A DNA stretch of 64,000 bases from CAKKQX01 sp963734595 (GTDB lineage: Bacteria; Pseudomonadota; Gammaproteobacteria; Burkholderiales; SG8-41): contig CAVTHV010000016.1 of NCBI GenBank assembly GCA_963734595.1, positions 124,001 to 188,000 on the forward strand. The letters are read 5' to 3'. The notes below the pieces were generated by a model. That model saw only the letters and a list, made by a program, of their open reading frames with translations. It did not search any database and was not told where the DNA came from. Position numbers and translations under genes: made by a program. This document shows positions 1-8,506 of the stretch, piece after piece. Each line of letters begins with the position of its first letter. Within the stretch, counting starts at the first letter, position 1.

Positions 1-2
1 CC

Positions 3-473
3 GACGTCGAACGCAAGCGTCTGCATGACATGACCATGCTCGAGCGGCCCGCAAGCGGCGTGGCCGCCGGCATCTACGCCGGGGAAGTCACGAAGCGCGT
101 ATACCAACACCTTGCGCAGCTCGCGCGGAAAATCATCGCGGCCGGCTACAGCGTGATCCTCGACGCCGCCTTCCTCCGGCGCTGGCAGCGCGACCTCGTG
201 CGGGATCTCGCGCGCGAGCTCGCCGTACCTTTTGTCATCGCCTCGCTGCAAGCACCGGAAACCGTACTGCAAGCGCGCATCCTGCGCCGCAGCGGCGCGG
301 GCACCGACGCGTCGGACGCCGATCTTGCCGTTCTGGCGCATCAGCTGGCAACCGAGGACCCGATCGCGGAAGACGAGCGCGCCGGCACCATCACGCTCGA
401 CGCCGCGCTGCCACCCGACGCGCTCGCGGCAACCGCCGAATGGCGGGCACTGCTCGCAAGAGCTTCTTCTTAA
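3..473 (+). CDS. AAA-family ATPase / kinase-like protein, C-terminal part (5' end outside window)
   Basis: The reading frame is open from base 3, so the start lies upstream of the window. The visible part begins with the residues DVERKRL, which resemble the post-Walker-A segment of P-loop kinase-like domains that are often fused to an aminoglycoside-phosphotransferase domain. About 156 residues are visible. The segment GYSVILDAAFL is typical of this zeta-toxin/gluconate-kinase-like fold, and a later stretch rich in R and D fits the lid region. The Walker A motif and any N-terminal phosphotransferase domain are not in the window. The stop codon overlaps the stop of the convergent nrdJ remnant by a few bases. 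Family assignment comes from pattern recognition only; the substrate is unknown. Confidence 0.6.
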   Translation, partial: DVERKRLHDMTMLERPASGVAAGIYAGEVTKRVYQHLAQLARKIIAAGYSVILDAAFLRRWQRDLVRDLARELAVPFVIASLQAPETVLQARILRRSGAGTDASDADLAVLAHQLATEDPIAEDERAGTITLDAALPPDALAATAEWRALLARASS

Positions 474-1138
474 TCCGCTTCGCGCTCGATGCTGCAGCAA
501 TGCGCCGGCGCCTCTGCCACGGTATGCACGGTCAGCACCGATCCCGTCACCGGGTTCGGGCGGAAGGTGGTGCAGCCCTTCAGCCCCAGCGCATACGCTT
601 CCTCGTAGAGTGAGCAGAACACTTCGAAGTCCAGGTCTTCAGGGACGTTGATGGTCTTGGAAATCGCGTTGTCGACATGCGGTTGCAGCGCCGCCTGCAT
701 CGCGAGATGGGCCCGCGGCTCGATGTCCGCCGCCGCGACGAACGCCGGCGGCAGCGCGGTCGCGCCGGACCCGCGATACAGCGCACACGCGTAATCGGCG
801 ACCTCGAAGGACTCGATCCCGCCGTCGGCAAGCCGCACGCTGCGCGAGCAGTCTGCCGCATAGACCGGCTCGAGCCCGCTCGAGACGTTGCCGGCAAGCA
901 GGCTGATCGTGCCGGCCGGAGCGATCGCGGTCAGATGGCTGTTGCGGATGCCGTCACGGCGGATCGCATCCCGGATGTCCTGCGGCAGCGCACTCACGAA
1001 CTCTCCGGCGAGATATTGTTCCGTTTCAAACAGCGGAAAGGCGCCCTTCTCGCGGGCCAGCGCCGACGAGGCGCGATACGCCGCATGGCAGATGGTGCGC
1101 ATGATGCGGGCGGCAATCTCGAGCGAATGCGATCGCTT
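470..1138 (-). pseudogene. nrdJ: 5'-truncated remnant of class II (adenosylcobalamin-dependent) ribonucleotide reductase
   Basis: The frame encodes only the last ~220 residues of a NrdJ-type reductase. Diagnostic stretches are TICHAAYRASSALAREKGAF, TAIAPAGTISLLAGN, ISKTINVPEDLDFEVF and GLKGCTTFRPNP, and the C-terminus ending HCCSIEREAD looks complete. Recognisable homology continues a few codons upstream of the first ATG (at 1102) and then meets an in-frame TGA at 1141-1139. No other frame of 1140-1270 continues the protein, so this is a real loss of the 5' part and not a single frameshift. The lost part includes the N-terminal active-site cysteine region and the cobalamin-binding part of the barrel, so it cannot be a working enzyme. 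It lies about 1 kb from the anaerobic class III genes. Confidence 0.75.
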
Positions 1139-1272
1139 TCACGCCATTCCCGGACCGGGCGGGACAAGCATCATGGGCAGTCGGAGACCGCGCCGACCGC
1201 GACCAACCTCCGGGCGATAACAGTATGCCGTTGTTTTTATTATCAATATTTCGGCGTGGCTGCGCTCGGGGA

Positions 1273-1806
1273 TCAGGGCATGCCGCGGCGCTGCCTCATG
1301 CCCCGGCCAAGAACGGCGATCTCTTCCGGCGTCAGAATTTTCTCTGCGAGCGGCAACATATTGGCTTCTTCGCCCACGACGTGCACCTGATACATTCCAC
1401 AAAACCGGCCCACTTCCAGTTCGTCCAACGGCGCATGTTCCCCGTGCGCGATGAGCTCGAGGGTTTCCCGGAGTTTGAGCCACGCCTCTTCCAGTTCCTG
1501 GTGTTCGCGATGCAGCTTGTCGACCAGCAGCGCGAGGCGCTCCGCATTCTCTCCGCGCGCCGCTGCGATCATCAGCGGAAACAGGTCTTCCTCTTCATCC
1601 TCGCGGTGATGCCGTCCCGCGCTGTCGAAATAGCGCATCACGTTGGAAGCGGCTTGTTGCGCCTGTGCATCGCAGCCATGGACCGGCAGATGCGCGGCAA
1701 GCTTGCGCAGCGTCTCGCACTGCGCTCTGATGCGGTCGTGGCAGGCGGTGAGCATCTGCAATGGATGATCAAAATCTGCAACGGCCTGCCTTATTTGTGC
1801 AGCCAT
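1273..1806 (-). CDS. Hemerythrin HHE domain protein
   Basis: This 177-residue all-helical protein has the histidine/acidic pattern of a hemerythrin-like di-iron four-helix bundle: a His near residue 18 in CHDR, paired His in GRHHREDEEEDLF, His in KLHREHQELEE and His in YQVHVVGEE. Such proteins bind O2 or NO at a non-heme di-iron site. It is transcribed away from nrdD. The 354-bp divergent gap (1807-2160) carries two FNR-type boxes that could serve both directions, although they lie over 200 bp from this start. It is one of three hemerythrin-like proteins in the first 30 kb. The ligand is not determinable from sequence. Confidence 0.8.
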   Translation of the reverse strand: MAAQIRQAVADFDHPLQMLTACHDRIRAQCETLRKLAAHLPVHGCDAQAQQAASNVMRYFDSAGRHHREDEEEDLFPLMIAAARGENAERLALLVDKLHREHQELEEAWLKLRETLELIAHGEHAPLDELEVGRFCGMYQVHVVGEEANMLPLAEKILTPEEIAVLGRGMRQRRGMP

Positions 1807-2012
1807 TCTTATTCCTCCTCATGCGCCGCCCGCTCGGTCCGGGCGGCTGTCTGACGCAGGTCCATACCCTGGCTAGCCATGCCCCGGGAATCCTGCAAAT
1901 AAGCACCCTCCCGGCCGTCGCCCCAAGGTGCAGACAAGGCCGGTTTCTCCGAATGCGGCACGCTTATTAGGAAAACTGCTTCGGATACTAAGGCCCGAAA
2001 CCCGGCGCCTCC

Positions 2013-2026
2013 TTGACGTACATCAA
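2013..2026. promoter_or_regulatory. FNR/Dnr-type box, upstream copy
   Basis: The sequence TTGACGTACATCAA matches the TTGAT-N4-ATCAA consensus at 9 of 10 positions. It lies 33 bp (about three helical turns) centre-to-centre from the perfect box at 2046-2059, so two dimers could bind the same face of the DNA. It is in the gap between the divergent hemerythrin and nrdD genes. Confidence 0.6.
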
Positions 2027-2045
2027 CCCCGTCAAAGTCTGGTTT

Positions 2046-2059
2046 TTGATGCACATCAA
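2046..2059. promoter_or_regulatory. FNR/Dnr-type box ahead of nrdD
   Basis: The sequence TTGATGCACATCAA is a perfect TTGAT-N4-ATCAA palindrome, about 108 bp upstream of the nrdD start. A weak -10-like TTGAAT at 2088-2093 is about 38 bp from the box centre. The Crp/Fnr regulator encoded at 5211-5900 keeps the E--SR recognition residues expected for this site. No further gene is seen in the remaining part of the 1807-2160 gap. Confidence 0.75.
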
Positions 2060-2160
2060 GGGAATCGAATAATTCCGGTCTGCCGGATTGAATAACGCGA
2101 TAGGTTGACTTAGTCTGAACGCCGACCACTAGATATTGTGGTTTCCTAAGGGGGATTACC

Positions 2161-4196
2161 GTGGGACAGGAATCGATGTTGCAAGCCGGCTTGACACGCG
2201 CGTTGCCTGTGGAAATTCTGAAGCGCGACGGCAGCCGCAAGCCTTTCGATGCCGGCAAGATCCTGTCGGCCGTCACGCGCGCCGGCGCCGCCAGCGGCGA
2301 GTTCGATCCCGAAGAGGCGCGGGCGGTGACGGACGCGGCGCTCAAGGTGATCGCGCATCGCTACGCCGCGCGCACCCCCGACATCGAGGCGATCCAGGAC
2401 ATCGTCGAGCAGGCGCTGATCGCCGCCGACTTCGTCACCACCGCGCGCGCCTATATCGTCTACCGCGAAAAGCACAAGCAGTTGCGCGCCGACCGCAAGA
2501 CGCTGATGGACGTCGCCACCTCGATCAACGAGTACCTCGATCAGCAGGACTGGCGCGTCAACGCCAATGCCAACCAGGGCTATTCGCTGGGCGGGCTGAT
2601 CCTCAACATCTCCGGCAAGGTGGTGGCCAACTACTGGCTCTCCCACGTCTATCCGCCCGAGGTCGGCGCGGCGCACCGCGACGGCAGCATTCATATCCAC
2701 GACCTCGACATGCTCGCCGGCTACTGCGCCGGCTGGTCGCTGCGCACGTTCCTGCACGAGGGCCTGAACGGCGTGCCCGGCAAGGTCGAGGCGAAGCCGC
2801 CGAAACACCTGACCAGCGCGGTGGGCCAGATCGTCAACTTCCTCGGCACGCTGCAGAACGAATGGGCCGGCGCGCAGGCGTTCTCGTCGTTCGACACCTA
2901 CATGGCGCCGTTCATCCGCAAGGACCGGCTCGATTACGCCACCGTCAGGCAGTGCATCCAGGAGCTGATCTACAACCTCAACGTGCCCTCGCGCTGGGGC
3001 ACGCAGACGCCGTTCACCAACCTGACCTTCGACTGGGTCTGCCCCGAAGACCTGCGCGAGCAGGTGCCGGTGATCGGCGGCGAGGAGATGCCGTTCACCT
3101 ACGGCGAACTGCAGGCGGAGATGGACATGATCAACCGCGCCTACATCGAAGTGATGATGGCGGGCGACGCCAAGGGCCGCGTGTTCACGTTTCCGATCCC
3201 GACCTACAACATGACGCCGGACTTCGACTGGGACCATCCCAACAGCCGACATGCTGTTCGAGATGACGGCGAAATACGGCCTGCCCTATTTCCAGAACTT
3301 CATCAATTCGGATCTCAAGCCCAACATGGTGCGCTCGATGTGCTGCCGCCTGCAGCTCGATCTGCGCGAGCTCCTGAAGCGCGGCAACGGCCTGTTCGGC
3401 ATCGCCGAGCAGACCGGGTCGCTCGGCGTGGTGACGCTGAATTGCGCGCGCCTGGGCTACCTGCACCGGGGCGACGAGGCGGCCCTGCTGGCGCGCGTCG
3501 ACGAACTGATCGAGATCGCCAAGACCTGCCTCGAGATCAAGCGCAAGGTGATCCAGCGCCACATGGACAACGGGCTGTTCCCCTATACCAAGCGCTACCT
3601 GGGCACGCTGCGCAACCACTTCTCCACCATCGGCGTGAACGGCATCAACGAAATGATCCGCAACTTCAGCGGCGACGCGCACGACATCACCAGCGAATGG
3701 GGCCACGCAGTTTGCCTGCCGGCTGCTCGACCACATCCGCTCGCGCATCGTCGGCTTCCAGGAGGAAACCGGGCACATGTACAACCTCGAGGCGACGCCG
3801 GCGGAAGGCACGACCTACCGCTTCGCCAAGGAGGACAGAAAGCGCTTTCCCGGCATCCTGCAGGCGGGCACGAGCGACATGCCGTACTACACCAATTCCT
3901 CGCAGCTCCCGGTCGGCTTCACCGACGATCCGTTCGAAGCGCTCGAGCGCCAGGAAGAGCTGCAGCGCAAGTACACCGGCGGCACCGTGCTGCACCTTTA
4001 CATGAGCGAGCGCGTGAGCTCCACCGCCGCCTGCAAGAAACTGGTGCGGCGCGCGCTCGAGCGCTTCGCCTTGCCCTATATCACCATCACGCCGACGTTC
4101 TCGATCTGCCCCAAACACGGCTATCTTGAAGGCGAGCACAAATTCTGCCCCCGCTGCGACGACGACCTGATCGAGCGCAAACGGCGGGCGGCCTGA
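2161..4196 (+). CDS. nrdD: Anaerobic (class III) ribonucleoside-triphosphate reductase, large part; two frameshifts; lacks the glycyl-radical loop
   Basis: NrdD reduces ribonucleotides to deoxyribonucleotides by thiyl-radical chemistry without oxygen. The GTG start follows AAGGGGG. An ATP-cone regulatory domain occupies residues ~15-105 (VEILKRDGSRKPF onward), followed by the barrel with SMCCRLQLDLRELLKRGNGL and a C-terminal metal site, CPKHGY...FCPRC. The frame breaks twice by one extra base: near 3246 (an extra C; the restored text is NSDMLFEMTAKYGL) and near 3709 (restored HAFACRLLDHIRS). Apart from these the protein is intact, so sequence error is the simpler reading. It stops right after the metal site (...DDDLIERKRRAA). 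The RVxGY glycyl-radical loop that normally follows is on the next, separate ORF. Confidence 0.85.
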
Positions 4197-4218
4197 ACCA
4201 ACCCAGAGGAGAAAACCC

Positions 4219-4410
4219 ATGAACGACATGACGCAGACGCAGTTTCTCGACACCACGATCACCCTCGACGACGCCGAGCGCCAGCTGTGCGAAGTCTGGA
4301 CGCGCGTGATGGGCTACCACCGCCCGGTATCCTCGTTCAACATCGGCAAGAAAGGCGAACATCACGAACGCTGCTTCTTCGTCGAGGGCAAGACCAGCCT
4401 TGCAACTTGA
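4219..4410 (+). CDS. Detached glycyl-radical segment of class III ribonucleotide reductase (63 aa)
   Basis: This small ORF has its own ribosome-binding site (AGAGGAGA, 8 bases before the ATG) and begins 22 bases after the nrdD stop, so it is not a product of a frame break. Residues 24-40 (CEVWTRVMGYHRPVSSF) match the C-terminal radical loop of NrdD, where the Gly of RVMGY (here Gly32) carries the stable radical generated by NrdG. The preceding ~20 residues look like a short unique N-terminus. I infer that NrdD is assembled from two polypeptides here, comparable in principle to GrcA/YfiD, which supplies a glycyl-radical domain to pyruvate formate-lyase. Its 3' end overlaps the nrdG TTG start by 11 bases, suggesting translational coupling. 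Confidence 0.75.
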   Translation: MNDMTQTQFLDTTITLDDAERQLCEVWTRVMGYHRPVSSFNIGKKGEHHERCFFVEGKTSLAT

Positions 4411-5107
4411 TCCCGCCTGCAGCCTGCGCATCGGCGGCCTGACCGCGCTCTCGACCACCGACTATCCCGGCCAGCTCGCGGCGGTGGTCTTTTGCCAGGG
4501 CTGCCCGTGGCGCTGCGGCTATTGCCACAATCCGCACCTGCTGCCGCGGCGCGGCGAACAGGAAACCGCGTGGACCGACATCACGGCGTTTCTCGAGCGC
4601 CGCCGCGGCCTGCTCGATGCGGTGGTGTTCAGCGGCGGCGAACCGACGCTGCACGCCGCCCTGCCGGCGGCGATATGCGCGGTAAAAAGCATGGGGTTCG
4701 CAGTCGGCCTGCACACCGCGGGCATTTACCCGCGCCGCCTGCGCGCGGTGCTGCCGTTCGTGGACTGGGTCGGCATGGACATCAAAGCGCCGTTCGACGA
4801 CTACGCGCGCGTCACCGGCGTTGCGGGCAGCGGCGCGAGCGCGCGCGAAAGCATGCAGCTGGTGATGGCCAGCGGCGTCGCCCACGAATTCCGCACCACC
4901 GTGCACCCGTCCCTGCTGCCGGCGCCGGATCTGCTGGCGCTGACCGGGGAGCTGGTCGGCCTCGGGGTGCGCAATTTCGTGGTGCAGGAGTTCCGCGACC
5001 GCGGCTGCGCCAGGCCGGAGCTGACGGGCACGCCTTCCTATCTCACCGATGCGTTCTGCCGGCTGCTCGCGGGAATCCTGCCCGCCTTCAGCCTGCGCCG
5101 CGCCTGA
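4400..5107 (+). CDS. nrdG: Anaerobic ribonucleotide reductase activating enzyme (radical SAM)
   Basis: NrdG uses a [4Fe-4S] cluster and S-adenosylmethionine to make the glycyl radical of the class III reductase. The protein (235 aa) has the radical SAM motif CxxxCxxC at Cys35-Cys39-Cys42 within QGCPWRCGYCHNP, a GGEPT motif near residue 80, and the usual VGMDIKAPFDDY segment. It is longer than E. coli NrdG and resembles the form common in proteobacterial nrdD-nrdG pairs. The start is a TTG overlapping the end of the glycyl-radical ORF. The next in-frame alternatives would shorten the protein past its conserved N-terminus, so TTG is preferred. Confidence 0.88.
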   Translation: MQLDPACSLRIGGLTALSTTDYPGQLAAVVFCQGCPWRCGYCHNPHLLPRRGEQETAWTDITAFLERRRGLLDAVVFSGGEPTLHAALPAAICAVKSMGFAVGLHTAGIYPRRLRAVLPFVDWVGMDIKAPFDDYARVTGVAGSGASARESMQLVMASGVAHEFRTTVHPSLLPAPDLLALTGELVGLGVRNFVVQEFRDRGCARPELTGTPSYLTDAFCRLLAGILPAFSLRRA

Positions 5108-5123
5108 CCTTACCGCACGTTTT

Positions 5124-5166
5124 TTGATCCAGATCAGATCACGCCACCGGCCGTCGCGCTGATAAT
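5124..5166 (+). promoter_or_regulatory. FNR-type class II promoter of the dnr-like gene
   Basis: The box TTGATCCAGATCAG (5124-5137) matches 9 of 10 consensus bases. A -10 element GATAAT at 5161-5166 lies 33 bp from the box centre, the spacing expected when the regulator binds around -41.5. The start codon follows at 5211. This suggests autoregulation, or control by another FNR-family protein. Confidence 0.65.
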
Positions 5167-5210
5167 CGAACCTGCGCCGCATTTCCCCGCTGCGCGAGCA
5201 GACTCAATTT

Positions 5211-5900
5211 ATGTCGGCCAAACCGATCAGGATCCAGGACTTTCTCACCAATCTTCCGCTGTTCCGGCAGCTCGGCAGCGGCGATATCGACCGCATCGCG
5301 GAAGGCGCAACCGAAATCGATGCGCCGCGCGGCAGCATCCTCTTCCGGCGCGGCGACCCGTGCAACGGTTTTCATATCGTGATCTACGGCCAGGTCAAGC
5401 TTGCGCTGGAGGCGCCGCATGGCCATGAAAGGGTCGTCGAGCTCGCAGGCCCCGGGAACAGTTTCGGTGAAGCGATGATGTTCCTGGAAAAACCCTACAT
5501 GGTGACCGCCGAAACCCTCGCCGATACCAAGCTCCTGCACGTCGCGAGGGAAATGGTGTTCGCCGAAGTCGACTGCGATCCGCGCTTCGCGCGCCGCATG
5601 ATCGCCGGGTTGAGCCATCGCCTGCATCATCTGATTTCCGACTTCGAAATGGTCACGCTGCATTCGGGCACGCAGCGCGTGATCGGCTACCTGCTGCGCG
5701 ATGCCACCGAAGACAGCCGCATATCGGAGCTGCAGGTGACGCTGCCGGCAAAAAAAAGCATCATCGCCTCGCACCTGAACCTCACGCCGGAACATTTCTC
5801 GCGCATCCTGCATGAACTGAGCGTGGCGGGCCTGATCAAAGTGTCGGGCCGCAACGTGGTCATCCTCGATATCGGGCGGCTGCGCACCCACGGCGGCTGA
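5211..5900 (+). CDS. Crp/Fnr-family transcription regulator, Dnr-like
   Basis: This 229-residue protein has a cyclic-nucleotide-binding-type sensor fold (residues ~15-130), a long dimerisation helix and a C-terminal winged helix with the recognition helix LNLTPEHFSRILHEL. The E--SR triplet in that helix is what FNR and Dnr use to read TTGAT half-sites. The N-terminal cysteine cluster that ligates the [4Fe-4S] centre of FNR is absent, which points to the Dnr/NnrR clade (NO-responsive, heme-dependent in Pseudomonas) and not to FNR itself. It is the only obvious candidate in the window to act on the TTGAT-N4-ATCAA boxes. The assignment to Dnr over other cysteine-free clades is tentative. Confidence 0.82.
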   Translation: MSAKPIRIQDFLTNLPLFRQLGSGDIDRIAEGATEIDAPRGSILFRRGDPCNGFHIVIYGQVKLALEAPHGHERVVELAGPGNSFGEAMMFLEKPYMVTAETLADTKLLHVAREMVFAEVDCDPRFARRMIAGLSHRLHHLISDFEMVTLHSGTQRVIGYLLRDATEDSRISELQVTLPAKKSIIASHLNLTPEHFSRILHELSVAGLIKVSGRNVVILDIGRLRTHGG

Positions 5901-6087
5901 AGCAGCTGCCGTTGTGCGAAGCGCGCGGGGCCCCTCTCCATGCGCACGTTATTCGTTGTTTTTATTGGATATATTTTAATGCCCGCGCAAGCGGACGAAA
6001 CGCCTGATAAAGAGTAATCTCGACCTGCAGTGGCGATGAAAACACAGCCAGTCGTGTGTGATTGAAACCAGACCGGGGGATGACATC

Positions 6088-7359
6088 ATGGCAAAGGTCG
6101 TAGTTCTTGGCGGCGGTATCGGCGGCATGTCGGTCGCGTACGAATTGCGCTCCGTGCTGCCGCCGCAGCATCAGGTGACGCTGGTCAGCGCCGAAGATTA
6201 TTTCCAGTTCGTGCCCTCCAATCCGTGGATCGCGGTCGGCTGGCGCAAGCGTGAAAACATCTGCCTGCCGATCGCGCCCCACGTCGAGCGCAAAAACATC
6301 AGCTTCATTGCCAAAGCCGCCACCAGCATCGCCGCGGCACAGAACCGCATCGCATTGGCCGACGGCGCGACCGTGGACTACGACTATCTGGTCATCGCCA
6401 CCGGCCCGAAGCTCGCTTTCGACGAAATCCCCGGATCAGGCCCGCTCGGGCACACCCAGTCCATTTGCACCGTGGATCACGCCGAGCGCGCGTGGTCCGC
6501 GTACCAGGAATTCCTGCGAGAACCGGGCCCGGTCGTCATCGGCGCGATGGCGGGCGCGAGCTGCTTCGGCCCCGCCTACGAATTCGCGTTCATCGTGGAC
6601 GCCGATCTGCGCCGGCGCAAATTGCGGCACAAAGTGCCCATGACGTTCGTCACGTCGGAGCCGTATATCGGTCATCTCGGTCTCGGCGGCGTCGGCGACT
6701 CCAAAGGCATGCTGGAATCCGAATTTCGCGAGCATCACATCAAATGGGTCACCAATGGCAAGGTGACCAAGCTCGAAGCCGGCAAGATGTGGGTCGCCGA
6801 ACACGGCGAAAAAGCCGAAGTGATCAAGGAGCACGAACTCGCGTTCCGCTTTTCCATGATGCTGCCCGCTTTCAAGGGCGTCGATGCCGTGGCCGGCGTC
6901 GAGGGCCTGTGCAACCCGCGCGGCTTCGTCATCGTCGACGAACACCAGCGCAGCAAAAAGTACCGGAATATCTTTGCCGCGGGCGTGTGCATCGCGATCC
7001 CGCCGGTGGAGCCCACCCCGGTCCCCACCGGCGCGCCCAAGACCGGTTACATGATCGAGTCGATGGTGGGCGCCATCGCGAGCAACATCAAGGCCGAGCT
7101 TGCCGGGCAACCCGCAGTGGCGGAGGCGACCTGGAACGCGGTCTGCCTTGCCGACATGGGGGACAACGGCATCGCGTTCGTCGCCCTGCCCCAGATTCCG
7201 CCGCGCAATTTCAACTGGATGAAAAAGGGCAAATGGGTGCATTTTCTGAAAGTGGCGTTCGAAAAATATTTCCTGCGCAAGATGAAAAACGGCAATCCCG
7301 AGCCGATCTGGGAAAAGCACCTGTTCAAGGCCCTCGGCATCACCCGCCTGACCAAATAG
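6088..7359 (+). CDS. sqr: Sulfide:quinone oxidoreductase
   Basis: SQR oxidises sulfide at the membrane surface and passes electrons to the quinone pool, with polysulfide as product. The protein (423 aa from this start) opens with an FAD-binding VVLGGGIGGMS. Three cysteines at 127 (SICTVDHA), 159 (GASCFGPAYEF) and 353 (WNAVCLADMGD) sit where the Acidithiobacillus ferrooxidans type enzyme has its three redox cysteines. The segment IPPVEPTPVPTGAPKTGYM is a family signature. The ATG at 6088 has GGGGGA before it; an upstream GTG at 6058 is open but lacks a better site. The C-terminal amphipathic region (WVHFLKVAFEKYFLRK) fits peripheral membrane attachment. A hairpin follows the stop. Confidence 0.92.
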   Translation: MAKVVVLGGGIGGMSVAYELRSVLPPQHQVTLVSAEDYFQFVPSNPWIAVGWRKRENICLPIAPHVERKNISFIAKAATSIAAAQNRIALADGATVDYDYLVIATGPKLAFDEIPGSGPLGHTQSICTVDHAERAWSAYQEFLREPGPVVIGAMAGASCFGPAYEFAFIVDADLRRRKLRHKVPMTFVTSEPYIGHLGLGGVGDSKGMLESEFREHHIKWVTNGKVTKLEAGKMWVAEHGEKAEVIKEHELAFRFSMMLPAFKGVDAVAGVEGLCNPRGFVIVDEHQRSKKYRNIFAAGVCIAIPPVEPTPVPTGAPKTGYMIESMVGAIASNIKAELAGQPAVAEATWNAVCLADMGDNGIAFVALPQIPPRNFNWMKKGKWVHFLKVAFEKYFLRKMKNGNPEPIWEKHLFKALGITRLTK

Positions 7360-7361
7360 CG

Positions 7362-7382
7362 CGGCCGGCGGCACGCCGGCCG
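7362..7382 (+). terminator. Hairpin after sqr
   Basis: A 9-bp perfect stem (CGGCCGGCG / CGCCGGCCG) with a 3-base loop starts two bases after the sqr stop codon. There is no T-run, so this is a terminator-like or mRNA-stabilising hairpin and not a canonical intrinsic terminator. Confidence 0.5.
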
Positions 7383-7392
7383 GGCGGGTTCC

Positions 7393-7434
7393 TTGATGCA
7401 TATCAATGTTGACGGTCCGTCGATCGGGCATAGT
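7393..7434 (+). promoter_or_regulatory. FNR-type class II promoter of the ubiU operon
   Basis: TTGATGCATATCAA (7393-7406) is a perfect FNR-type palindrome. CATAGT at 7429-7434 is a plausible -10 element 32 bp from the box centre. ubiU starts at 7492. This predicts anaerobic induction of the whole downstream operon. Confidence 0.75.
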
Positions 7435-7491
7435 AATCCGCTGACGTGACCCTCACCGCGGCGCATCTGCGCCGGCGGATAAATTCAGCCA

Positions 7492-8505
7492 ATGCCGCCA
7501 AACCCTCGCATCGAACTGGTGTGCCCTGCCGGCAGCCTGACCGCGCTCAAGGCCGCCGTCGACAACGGCGCGGACTGCGTCTACATCGGCCTGCGTGACA
7601 ACACCAACGCGCGCAACTTCGCCGGGCTCAACTTCGACCGCGCGGCCGCGGACGCGGGCGTGCGCTACGCCCATGCCCGCGGCGCCAAAGTCCTGCTCGC
7701 GATCAACACCTACCCGCAGCCCGATGGCTGGGAGCGCTGGACCCGCGCGGTGGATACCGCCGCCGCCGTCGGCATCGACGCGGTGATCGTCGCCGATCCC
7801 GGTCTGATGGAATATGCGGCACGCACCTACCCCCAGCTGCGGCTGCATCTCTCGGTGCAGGGCTCGGCCACCAATTACGAGGCGATCAATTTCTATCACC
7901 GCCATTTCAACGTGCAGCGCGCGGTCCTGCCGCGCGTGCTGTCGCTGGCGCAGGTGAAAACCCTTGCCGCGAACACGCCGGTCGAAATCGAGGTCTTCGG
8001 CTTCGGCAGCCTGTGCGTGATGGTCGAGGGCCGCTGCGCGCTGTCCTCCTACGCCACCGGCGATTCGCCCAACACCACCGGCGTGTGCTCGCCGGCGAAG
8101 GCGGTGCGCTGGCAGGACACGGCACAGGGCCTCGAGTCGCGCCTCAACGGCGTGCTGATCGACCGCTATGCCCAGGGCGAGAACGCCGCGTACCCGACGC
8201 TGTGCAAGGGCCGCTTCGAAGTCGGCGGCGACACCTATTACGCGATCGAGGAACCGGCGAGCCTCAACACGCTGGAACTGCTTCCCCAGCTGCTGGAAAT
8301 CGGCGTCGCCGCGATCAAGATCGAAGGCCGCCAGCGCAGCCCGGCCTATGTGGCCCAGGTTACAAAGGTATGGCGGCAGGCGATCGACCGCTGCTGCGAA
8401 GAAGCCGCGCGCTATGCCGTGCGCCCGGAATGGGACCTCGCGTTGCGCCGCGTTTCCGAGGGCCAGAGCCAGACGCTCGGCGCCTATCACCGCCCGTGGA
8501 AATGA
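7492..8505 (+). CDS. ubiU: O2-independent ubiquinone biosynthesis protein UbiU (peptidase U32 family)
   Basis: UbiU and UbiV form a [4Fe-4S] heterodimer required for ring hydroxylation of ubiquinone intermediates without oxygen. The 337-residue protein shows the U32 signature ELVCPAGSLTALKAAVDNGAD. Its four cluster cysteines (Cys175, Cys182, Cys199, Cys238) have spacings of 7, 17 and 39 residues, the same as E. coli Cys169/176/193/232. IKIEGRQRSPAYV is another family landmark. ubiV follows after one base. The FNR-type box at 7393 predicts anaerobic expression. Confidence 0.95.
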   Translation: MPPNPRIELVCPAGSLTALKAAVDNGADCVYIGLRDNTNARNFAGLNFDRAAADAGVRYAHARGAKVLLAINTYPQPDGWERWTRAVDTAAAVGIDAVIVADPGLMEYAARTYPQLRLHLSVQGSATNYEAINFYHRHFNVQRAVLPRVLSLAQVKTLAANTPVEIEVFGFGSLCVMVEGRCALSSYATGDSPNTTGVCSPAKAVRWQDTAQGLESRLNGVLIDRYAQGENAAYPTLCKGRFEVGGDTYYAIEEPASLNTLELLPQLLEIGVAAIKIEGRQRSPAYVAQVTKVWRQAIDRCCEEAARYAVRPEWDLALRRVSEGQSQTLGAYHRPWK

Positions 8506-8506
8506 G

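Noticed and set aside
3240..3720. Programmed +1 frameshifting in nrdD (and the other broken genes)
   Set aside because: There is no shared slippery site or stop-codon context among the ~13 breaks, and unrelated housekeeping genes are affected, so error is simpler.
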